From Zea mays (taxonomy: Eukaryota; Streptophyta; Magnoliopsida; Poales; Poaceae): DNA of 64,000 nucleotides. A model generated the notes under the pieces. The model saw only the letters and a program-made list of their open reading frames with translations. It had not been told where the DNA came from and made no database searches. Positions within the stretch are counted from its first letter, which is position 1, and each line of letters begins with the position of its first letter. The stretch spans positions 8,074,434 through 8,138,433 of the forward strand of contig NC_050099.1 in the NCBI RefSeq assembly GCF_902167145.1, given 5' to 3'. This document shows, piece by piece, positions 33,255 through 42,825 of this stretch. Position numbers and translations under genes: made by a program.

Positions 33255-34232
33255 GCTAAATATACTTGATTCTCAGAACTTTGATTGAAACATTGCACAC
33301 ATAGCTAATTCATATACCTTTGATCATGTCTCTTTCATTTGGTACAAATGCATATTTCTTATTCTTCTTTTGCCAAGGCTAATACTAATGTGCTTTCAAG
33401 TATATCTCTATAATTAGTCTTAGATTGAAAGGGAAATGGAGTATTCGGCAAAGACAAGGCTTCCACTCCAACTCTGACGGTATCATTTACCCTTTGCCGA
33501 TACTCATGTAACTCTCAAATTGGTATGACCCTTCACTCATACTTATTTTACCATTTGGGAGAAAATATTAGGCCCCAAAGGGGGAGAAAATACAAAAGGG
33601 CTCTCAAGTTCTCTGTTTTGGTGATTAATGCCAAAGGGGGAGAAAGTATTAAGCCCAAAGCAAAAGGACCGCACCACCATTTCAAAAAATGTTTATTCCA
33701 ATTAGTATTTGAGTTTATTTTAATTGGTATTTGAGTTAGCCTCAAAATGAATTTTCAATTGGTATCTTTAAAATTCAATATTCAATTGGTATCTTATTCA
33801 AAATATCAAGTTAGTATGAAAAATTTCAATTGATATAATATCACTTGGTATCAATTTCAAAAACCCTCTTGAAAGCTAAGGGGAGAATTCATTCAGGGGG
33901 AGCTTTTATTTAGTCAAAGCAAAAGCATTTGAAACAGGGGGAGGAATTTCAAATCTTAAAAATGTGTCTTGCAATCACATTTTATACCTTTGACTATTTA
34001 CAAAATATTTTGAAAGGATTTTTCCAAAAGATTCGCAAAAACAAACAAGTGGTGCAAATGTGGTCCAAAATGTTAAATTAGAGAAAAGCAATCCATTCAT
34101 ATGTTCAAAGTCTCTCATTGGTATAATTCTAAGTAACCTTTGCACATCAATCTCAATTGCAAACTAGTTACATTTCTACACTTCATATTTGCTTTGGTTA
34201 GTGTTGACATCAATCACCAAAAAGGGGGAGAT
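33255..34232 (+). other. Copia 3' spacer and polypurine tract
   Basis: A 978-base non-coding spacer with repeated AATTGGTAT motifs (33715-33860) and several GGGGGAGA runs (33583, 33638, 33898 and 33939). It ends in the tract AAAAAGGGGGAGAT (34219-34232) next to the LTR. Confidence 0.75.
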
Positions 34233-35497
34233 TGAAAGGGAAATGGACCTAATCATTTCCTATAATCGATTTTGGTGGTTGACGTCCAACACAAACCACG
34301 TGGACTAACTAGTGTGTCTAGATGTCATTTATCTCAGGTGCATAAGGTTCAACACAAACCAAGAAAGAAATTCAGTTAGGGACTCAATCAAAAATTGGAG
34401 CAAAGGACTTAGAGTGTGCTGCATTTGGCGCACTGGACAGTGTCTGGTGTGCACCGGACAGTGTCCGGTGCACCAGGCTAGCCAGCAAACGATCAGGCCA
34501 CTCTTCTGGCATGCTCCACTATAATTCACCGGACTATCCGGTGTGCTACCAGACTGTCCGGTGAGCCAGCGGAGCAACGGCTCCCTGTGCGCCAACGATC
34601 GACTGCTCAGATGAACAGTGATGAACATGCACGCTCCACTATAATTCATCAGACTGTCCGGTGCAGTAAAAAGACAAACGTCTTCAACGGTCAATAGCTC
34701 CAAACTCTAACGGACGCGCTGACGTGGTGCGCACCGGACAGTGAACAGTGACTGTCCGGTCCGCCACCGGACAGTCCGGTGCGCCCATCGCCAGCAGACA
34801 TTGCCAACGGCTAGGAAGTGGTTGGGGCTAAAAATGCCCCCAACCACCTCATTCATTGCCATCCAAGTGTTCTGAATTCAACATTCAATACAAGAGCAAA
34901 AGACTCCACTCTAAGACACATTCAATAGATCAAAATCCTCTCCAAGTTCCAAAATCAACTCCACCACTTAGTGACTTGAGAGAGAGAGAGTTTTTGTGTT
35001 CATTTGTGCTCTTGTTGCTTGGATTGCCTTATTCCTTTCTCATTCCAATTCTTGAGTGCTTTGTAAAGCCAAGCAACAGACGCCAAGTGTGTTGTGGTCC
35101 TTGCGGGGTCTTAGTGACCCATGTGATTAAGAGAAGGCTCACTCGGTCTAAGTGACCGTTTGAGAGAGAGGGAAAGGGTTGAAATAGACCCGGTCTTTGT
35201 GACCTCCTCAACGGGGACTAGGTTCTTTGGAACCGAACCTCGGTAAAACAAATCACCGTGTCTACTCGCTTTGATTCTCGCTTGATTTGTTTGCCCTCTT
35301 TCCTCTCTCTAATGTTTCCTTGCTAGTATTAATTTGAGTTTGCTCCCATACGTCATCTGCATCCTTTGAGCAACTCTTAGCAAGAGAAACAATCTTTTGG
35401 ACTTGAATTTAATTCTAACGCTAACCCCGACCTTAGTGCGTGTTTAAGTTTATAAATTTCAGGTTTCGCCTATTCACCCCCCTCTAGGCGACTTTCA
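34233..35497 (+). repeat. 3' LTR of the Ji-like element (1265 bp)
   Basis: TGAAAGGG...GGCGACTTTCA. A dense CCGGACAGTGTCCGGTG-type palindrome cluster lies at about 34430-34790. The promoter position has a degenerate CTAAAAATG (about 34829) in place of the TATA box. Short frames in it are not genes. Confidence 0.9.
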
Positions 35498-35598
35498 GGT
35501 ACCCAACTTGTGTTGAGTCCTGTCAGGATAGTTTCATAAGATTTTGGAACTCAAATGCAATTCTTACCTTTCTTGCATTTTGGTCCCAGACTTGACCA

Positions 35599-37110
35599 TG
35601 CCGCCGAAGAAAGCAGCAGAAACTAGCTCCATCCTTGCATCAATCGATCCCAATCAAGTTTATGAAGCTCCACTCAGAGAGGCATGGAACCAGAAGAAGA
35701 AGGCCATCAGCTTGCCCCCTCATGAAGAAGAGCTTGATGAGGAAATCAGTAGCCTTGAACTCATCCACCAGCATGTGGAGAAGCGCAATGAAAAAAATGC
35801 TTCATCTTTTAGAACTCCAAAGAAAGATTGATGAAGCAATTGAGGAAATGAGGAGATGTGCAATATCGAAGCCCACAAAAATCTGAACAATTTCTAGGAT
35901 CAAGAATAAGATGGATGTGATCATGACAATCTTCGTCATGAAGTGTACAATGCCCAAGATCTACTTTATGATGAAGCTTCCCCACTAATACCAGAGCTTC
36001 AAGCCACACCATGGCCACCACTGTACAGGCCTCTTACATTACCTATCTATGATGGCCTAGCAGACCCGAAGCAGTTTCTCATGAGCTATGAAGCCACCAT
36101 ATCATCATATGGTGGTAACTCAACAGTCAGGGCAAAGTCCTTGATCATGGGAGTCTGAATTGTGTCCTAGACTTGGTACTCGTCATTCCGGCCAAGGACT
36201 GTTAATTCATGGCCGAAGCTTAAAGAAATGCTTCTTACTAGCTTCTAGGGTTTTCAATCCAAGCCTGTCACTACGCAAGCTTTGTTTTAGTGTATGCATG
36301 AGCCAGATGAATACCTTCAGTCATTCATCCAAAGGTTTCTTAGGCTTCGAGCTCAGGCTCTAGCAGTCCAGGATGACATTTTCATATAAGCTATGGTCAA
36401 GGGGCTCAGACCAGGACCAACTGCCTAGTATTTTGCAAGGAAGCCTCCTCACTACCTTGAAAAGTTACTACAAAAAATGGATGCATATATAAGGGCTGAT
36501 AATGATTTCCACCAAAGAAGGGAAGAGTTCCACATATACACCGAAGTCGCTAGAGGCTTCGGAGGAAGGTACCATCCAAGACATGTTCGAAGCATCTATA
36601 ATCGATCATAGGGTGAGGAAAGGATGACTCAATCATAGAGTCAATCAGGACAACATGCAAGCTCTCAGCAACAAACTTCTCATAGCACATTTCGACCACC
36701 TTATCCGAGAGGAAGGGGAGGCAGAAGATTTGGTGGAAGATTCAATGTGCCCCCAAGGAAGCAATTCTACTTGTTTTGTGGTGAGGACATGGGCCACACT
36801 ACAAGAACATGCCATCATACCATCAACAAGCAGAAAGAGCTTGCTTCGTTAGCTACTCAACCTTTGCAGCTAAAAGAGGTGTTCAGTAAATCTTCATACT
36901 GTTCACCCTACATCCCCTAATATGTTCAAACTCAGTCGCAAGAGCCAAGGCCAAGTCTGTCTTCGGCCTCAAATGCCTCAAGCAACCCAGTGATGAATAC
37001 ATGGTCACCAGTTGCCTCCTTCAGGACCACCTCCCTATGATCAAGTTCCCGCTAATCAGCCCAAATTCCCAAGGCAAGACCTACAAGAAAGGGACAGAAG
37101 GGAGGGATCT
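35599..37110 (+). pseudogene. Gypsy gag, broken
   Basis: ATG at 35599 opens MPPKKAAETS. The frame shifts in an A7 run near 35793. The capsid-like part (YRPLTLPIYDGLADPKQFL at about 36023, GGRYHPRH near 36566) continues through several stops and shifts. A nucleocapsid-like knuckle lies at 36768-36812 as Y-X2-C-X5-H-X4-C; Tyr stands where a first Cys is expected. A Pro-rich end (PPSGPPPYDQ) follows at about 37010. No pol frame comes after it. Family role: particle-forming protein; not functional here. Confidence 0.7.
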
Positions 37111-37310
37111 GTAACATGTACTGTCAACAGCATGGTCCCGAAAACGAAGCACGTATATTGAGCACCCTAAGGGGCTAGGTAAGTGAGCCCGAAGCTATCA
37201 ATAGGCCACTAATGTATCCTTACATTTACTTTTGCAAGTCTTTTGATATCATCTAAATCAGTAAAATAAAGATTCAGTATCTTTGAGTCCAACAGTGAAA
37301 AAATGTTGTA

Positions 37311-37725
37311 GAGCTATGTTTTATTTCACCTTAATGGTGAAAAATCTCCGAGGTCATTCCTAAGGGAATGCAGAGCTATGATTTATTTCACCCAAGTAAT
37401 GGTGAAAAATCTCCAAACCGTTCCTAAGGGAATGCAGAGCTACGATTTATTTCACCTAAGTAATGGTGAAAAAGCTCCGAAGTCATTCCTAAGATAACAC
37501 AGAGCTATCGTTTATTTCACCTAAGTAATGATGAAAAAGCTCAGAAGTCGTTCCTAAGAGAATGCAGAGCTATCTTCTAAGCTAATGAGAAAAAGCTCCA
37601 AAGTCGTTCCCAAGGGAATGGAGAGCTATATTTTGTTTCATTTGAAGCAATGGTAAGGAAAAAAAATCCAAAAACATCCCTTAGGGGATGCAGAGTTGTG
37701 ATTCGTTATATCCAAAAAAATATGT
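37311..37725 (+). repeat. Six to seven ~64-bp tandem repeats
   Basis: Units start at 37311, 37373, 37437, 37502, 37567 and 37623, with a partial unit at 37693 (lengths 62, 64, 65, 65, 56 and 70). Each runs GAGCTAT...TTTATTTCACC...AATGGTGAAAAA...TTCCTAAGGGAATGCA, and divergence increases to the right. Hypervariable tandem repeats in the 3' region are known for Tat-lineage retrotransposons. Confidence 0.9.
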
Positions 37726-37956
37726 ACACACGTTTCTTTTGAAATATGTGAAAAGAAGGGAAGGTATTTTTTACCATCGGCTCAAAAATGCATGATTAAA
37801 AATTTCACACATCTCAAAAGAAAAGGAGAAAAAGTGAAACGTAAATGCAAATATATTACAAAATAGACGAAGAAACTTCGGAAGAAGTTTTGGATGCCTC
37901 GAATTATTACAATAAAACGACATTGTTCTTTACACAAATCAATTTCCTAGGTCACT

Positions 37957-40900
37957 TCACACCGCTTCATCGTAAATCTGTTCGCAGATCTTCAAGATTG
38001 CATCATCTTCATCTTTCTTTATTGCCTGGCAGAGATGGCCTCAACTTCGGCAGCAACATCCTTGGCTTCAGCTTTGGTATGTTTTACCTCAATCATGACC
38101 TGTGAAGTGGAAACTTTTCAACAATGGTTAGTAAAGCAATTATTCGAAAAAAGTTCATGAAAATTTAGAAAACATGGAAAGTCAAATACCTTTGGGTTTT
38201 TACTATAAAGCTTTTTTTCTAATGTCCATAGCCTTTTTGGCTGCTTGCCTTGCCTATAGAGATTTTACAGTCAGCATAACCATGACACACGAAGGTAAAA
38301 GATGAAGGTAACAAAGCGCGTACCTTCTCTCTATTTTTATGGATTCCTCAATGCCTAACTCTTTTCCATCCCTCTTCCAAATCTCAGATAAGAATTTTTT
38401 GGACCATTCTAAAGCTTCGACAGTTGACCTTCGGACATGATCAGCGGAGACTTTGAAGTTAGGATCCGAGCAAGCCTTCATGTGTTTGCACCCGACTTTC
38501 AGTAGAACCGAAGCAATGCTTCGGGCGCCTATCCAAGCATAATAGTCCTCTCGAGCAGAGAGGACACCCTCAAACGCGCGGGTCTCTTTGAGTACCCACC
38601 TCATCAAACTCTCTAAGTCAAAATCCAATAAAAACTCTTTGGACAGAGCTTCGGCAGCAGAGAAGGTCTTCAACATCTCTTTGTGCCATCTGTTCCCAAG
38701 GGTATGACAGTTGGCTAACAAGATTCGGTAATTTTCATTCAACCCTCTCACATGGTTTATCTTAGCCTTCATATCACTAATCTTTACTTGACCACTGCTA
38801 AGATTGACAGCCACTTTGGCGGATGACTGCCTTAGTTTTGTCATTACAATTTCATACGCCTTCCTCATCTGCCCCATCACAGCTTCAAGTGATGCAATGT
38901 GTTTCTTTTGTTTAGCATTTAAAGTTTCAAGCCTAGCTTTCTCCTCGTGCATAGTCTGGACTTCGGTCCGACTATCAATAAAATATTTTTCTAATATCTT
39001 CAAAGACTTTTCCTTTTCTTCACAATTGAACCGAAGTCCAGACACTTTGAATCTAAGCTTCAAAATTTCTTTCTGGACAGCTTTCTTCTCAACATTTCTC
39101 TTGTTCTTCCAAGCTTTTCCTAGGAACAGGCCCTGCGAAATTACAAAGGATAAGTCGTTTCGTCAAAGCCACCCGAAGCTAAAAAAGCTAATAAAAATTA
39201 CCTTGAGATGAGTATAAGCCAAATAATCAGAAAATTCTTCATCAGACATAGTTGATAACATCGCTTCCAGCTTCAGAAAGCCAACATTGTCAGCCATATA
39301 GCGGCAACCTCTATCTCCATGTTGTGATGGCAGCAATACAAATAATCATCTTGCTTGCCCCAAAATGGTGGACCCCAAAGGATACCCTAGTTGTTCGGTG
39401 GAGCCAACGGCTTCAACCATCTGCTTTGTGCCCATTACCTTCCCTACGGCATGGTGAACCCGATATCTTCGGCCACCCAAGACTTGGTCGAAGGTCCCTT
39501 CCCCATGTGGAGTGTCATATTTAATAGCCTTTTTGGCCTCTTCAAGTTCAGCAGGCCCTTTTCCTTTCTCTTCTGCTACGGCAGGTTTGGATGAACATTT
39601 GTCTTCGGCGGCTGCTATAATCATCGAAGGAGTCACAACTTCTTCAGTCCGTTCAAGTTCTGGACTATTCGGACTAATCTTTTCTTCAGCAGGTGGTGTG
39701 GGGTCCTTCATCACTAGTGTCGTGACGGTAGTATCCTTCTCAGCTTCTTCTTTGAAGGTATCGAAGAATGAACTCATCAGTGGACCTATTCACTCCCCGT
39801 CATCTTCTTCTTCATCACTCTCTAGAAGCATCTCCAAAGGCTTAACCTTTTGCGCTATCAAATAGATAGCCTCTTCAAATTTAAGTTCATCGGCCCTCAT
39901 GGGAGGGAGCTCTTCAATCTCAACATCTATCTTAGCTTCGGGTGTAGCCTAGAAAATTCAAAGTAGAAAATTAATAAAATAAGTTTACAACAGATATACC
40001 TAAAATCAAAAAGCTTAATTACTAGAATCTCCTCGGAGGCTTGAGGAGTTGACCCGGCGTGCACCTTCGGCATCTTGCTTCGCCTCGTAGTCACTTTCTT
40101 CTTTCTCTTCTTTGAAACCTGAACCATGGTAGGGTAGTTAGGATAAAAGAACCTGATGGCATCAAAGACACGATTCAGTCGACGCCTCTTTTGGGCTCCG
40201 AAGGCCTGTTGCAGAGCCTCGGCTTCGGACTTGCTATAATTACCAAGAATTTCATTTCATCTCGCTTCAACATAATCTAGCCAACCATCACTGGGTTCTC
40301 CAAACTCATCTTCGAATCTATACTTATAACGAAGGCTAACTAGCCCATGCTTAGCATCCGAACCATCCCCTTTAGACACCTTCGGCATGTCCCACTCAAC
40401 TGCTAGTGGTCATGTTTTAAAAGCTAGGAACTCCTAAACAAGATCTCTCGTTCCAATATAGGTGCTAACAACATTGAAGGAAACTATGGTAGTCTAGGCT
40501 TCGAAGTTGACATAGCATGTCGGCTTCTTAAAATCAAAACTTGTGACAATAGGAGTTTGAATGATGCATGATATGTCAGCTCGTGCAATCAAGTCGTTCT
40601 TCATATAAAACCATTGCTTCGCCCACTCATTAGGCCACTTGCTTCGATAAGCAAGGGCTAGGAACATTGAACCTCTTCGATACACAAAGTTATAGCAACC
40701 AAAATTATTATGAAGGACCTTTGTCGCCTTCGTTTGGAAGTGCAGTTCATTAATATGACTAAAAGCCTCGTAGAAAGCTTCGGCATCAAGTTTGATTCCT
40801 TGACTTTGAACAACCAAATAAAAATTCCTAAACGCACTATAGCGTTCAGGGTAAGCTAATGAAGATAAATGTTAAACCTCTTTAACATTGCGACTACCGT

Positions 40901-41257
40901 CTTATGTAAAGGAAACCTAAGACCGGCCTTTAGAAAGCACCAAAACACAACGACTTTGTGTTTCCTCGGACTTGGTACCAATTCATCACCCCCTAACCAC
41001 AGCCACTCAATATTGTCAATGTAGCCGAAGTGATTAAGTACCTCGATATGTCCTTCTTTAATCTTGGACTTCCCAAAGTCTACATGGCTAGGCTTTATGG
41101 AGTGTATGATCGTGTTGTCCTCCTCAATTCCTATGTTGTCGCTATGCTTCGACTGATTTAGAGAACCGGCTTCGGCCTAGGAAGCAGTAGCTCTCGTCGC
41201 TGAAACAAGTACCTTGGTCTATGCCACTGGCACATCTGTTGAAGGTGACAGCGACAT
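37957..41257 (-). pseudogene. Antisense accessory gene of the gypsy element, five exons, transposon_28-like (PF04195-type) domain
   Basis: Likely ATG at 41257. Exon 1 (to 40023) holds a domain recognised from many grass retrotransposons: PLHKTVVAMLKRFNIYLH and, in the frame 40817-40494, HNNFGCYNFVYRRGS...SKWPNEWAKQWFYMKND, followed by a basic KKRKKK stretch. Four small introns have GT-AG borders: 39949-40022, 39133-39201, 38254-38323 and 38100-38189. Exon 2 (39948-39202) is acidic. Exon 3 (39132-38324) is a long coiled coil starting GLFLGKAW. Exon 4 is Lys-rich. Exon 5 ends with KICEQIYDEAV and stop at 37957. Stops and shifts in exons 1, 2 and 5 make it a pseudogene. A similar antisense gene in Grande has been reported to encode a nuclear protein; function here is unknown. 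Confidence 0.75.
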
Positions 41258-41612
41258 CTTTGCAAAGCTCTAAGATAAAAGAAGATGATCTCTAAACTGG
41301 CTAATGCTGGTTTGGAAGCAAGCAGACAAGATTTGAAGCTAGCTTCGAAGGTGGAGCAGGCACTAGCAGCACTGAATACAAGCAGCAAGAGCCTTACCCT
41401 ATAACGCTTGGTACCGCCCCGTTTTATATACGCAATCGTTTGACTTTAATGGCTACACCCAATGGCCACTAAGTCCCACAATGTAGGACTGCCATTTGCA
41501 TAACGAGCTTCAAAAAGGTGTTTTTCAGACCTTCAAAACAAGGCCACCTAATTATACTTTTTTGCGATCTAAGCTTGTTATGAAACAACGAATTCATCCT
41601 GCAAGGGGCTAC

Positions 41613-42537
41613 TGTTGGGGGCATACACTGCAAATGGCCCTTTGATTAGTTGTGTTACATGGTTGCCCTAAGGATACAATGAAAAAGCCATGCTGAAGGT
41701 CACTTGTTGATGAAGAAACAATTAGCCGCCTAACACATAACTTCGGTCATGAGTAAATGTCTTTCAGGAACACTTCTTCTTACAGATGAAGCTGGCCTTC
41801 GACCAGAGAAGTAATCAAAGACGCTTCGTCTGTGCGCAAGCAACACAAACGGTAGACGAAGGTGGTGGCTTCAAGCGTGAGTCAAAACGGAAGTCAATAA
41901 AATGACGAAGGCCAAAACCTACAAAGATGAAGGCAGGAAAATACGATATTATCCTTATATCATCTATAAACATCATGTGAAAGTCCTGGTGGGCATTATT
42001 ATAAATCTGTACAAAGTCAGTTTGTTTCCCTTATAAATAGATGAACAATACCCTCCATAAGGTAGCTTGTTCTGGACCCCCAGCTTCATAGTTCTTAGCC
42101 TCCAAAGAACCATCGTGCATCCTATCGCTCAGGAGCCGGAGGTATGCTTGTAAATATGTCCAATGTAATGAGAAATACATTGAAAATGCCAAGGCATCAG
42201 ATATAAGCTCTTGTGTGTCATTTCATATGTCTCTTCCTATCACATTTTTGCGTATGATGTATGTGTTTGTTCAAAAACCTTTGTCCTGTGTCTTCATACT
42301 CCGAAGGAGCATCAACCTCAGGATGAAGTTTTTCATATCACATCGACTTGATACTCAGAATCTTTGGTGGATTGAAATCAAGTACATGACAGTTTCAATT
42401 TTTATTATGTATTTGAATCTTCGCCTTCAGATAATTACACCGAAAGTGTATTATCTTAAGGAACAAGGTTCTCATTTCTCAACTTTGTATTGCCTTGTTT
42501 TTGATTCCATGCAGCAATTGAAAACAAGTGACCAACA
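41613..42537 (+). repeat. 3' LTR of the gypsy element (~925 bp)
   Basis: Starts TGTTGGGGGC directly after the purine tract; TATA box TATAAATA at 42032-42039. It is rich in CTTCG/CGAAG words like the gag and antisense regions. The end at ACCAACA (42537) is chosen because copia LTR sequence (CTAACTATGTC...CTAAGTGCTAGG) begins right after; an alternative end near 42513 cannot be excluded. Confidence 0.72.
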
Positions 42538-42825
42538 CTAACTATGTCTGTCTAAGTGCTAGGGAACCTCTCAAGTCAAGCCAAAAGAGGGCAAAGAAGT
42601 TTGGCACAAAAGAGAAGAAAGTGGCTAGGTCAGGGCAACGCCGAACAGTCCAGTGTCACTCACCAGACAGTGTGGTGTGCACTAGACAGACCGATGCTTG
42701 TATGACCGAACTAGTCAGCCTCGGCCTTAGTTGGGCCTCGTCAGCTAAAAATCACCGGACAGTCCATGCTGAGCACCAGATAGTCCGGTGTGCCACGCGA
42801 CCAACGGCTATTCGGCCATGTTAGC

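Larger units (their letters stand above)
31703..35497 (+). mobile_element. Ji-like copia element with large internal deletion, TSD GGTAC
   Basis: Perfect 5-bp duplications GGTAC (31698-31702 and 35498-35502) bound the element. It has only the first ~297 bp of the 5' LTR. It then jumps, via a junction with a 34-nt duplication, into mid reverse transcriptase, continues through RNase H and the 3' spacer, and ends in a full 3' LTR (34233-35497). The rest of the 5' LTR, primer site, gag, protease and integrase are missing. The LTR end GGCGACTTTCA suggests Ji rather than Opie (tentative). Confidence 0.9.
31498..35596 (-). mobile_element. Antisense Opie-like fragment, second copy, split by a Ji-like element
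   Basis: 31498-31702 and 35503-35596 together match 6613-6905 on the minus strand (protease start and gag tail junction). The insertion of 31703-35497 separates them. The right end stops after CCCAGACTTG at about 35596, where gypsy gag sequence begins. Confidence 0.8.
35597..42537 (+). mobile_element. Pol-less Ty3/gypsy element, Tat/Grande-like
   Basis: Sense gag (35597-~37110) is followed, with no protease, RT, RNase H or integrase, by a tandem-repeat block (37311-37725) and a long antisense spliced gene (41257-37957). Then come a polypurine tract GCAAGGGGCTAC (41601-41612) and an LTR starting TGTTGGGGGC. A long 3' region with tandem repeats and an antisense accessory gene is the known layout of Tat-lineage elements such as Grande. 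The 5' LTR is missing: the left edge is a deletion junction exactly before the gag start. The likely right end is ...GACCAACA at 42537, inside another element's LTR. Confidence 0.75.

Noticed and set aside
39252..39865. Plus-strand frames (90-117 residues, Ser-rich)
   Set aside because: They are the reverse complement of exon 2 of the antisense gypsy gene, whose splice sites and protein character support the minus strand.
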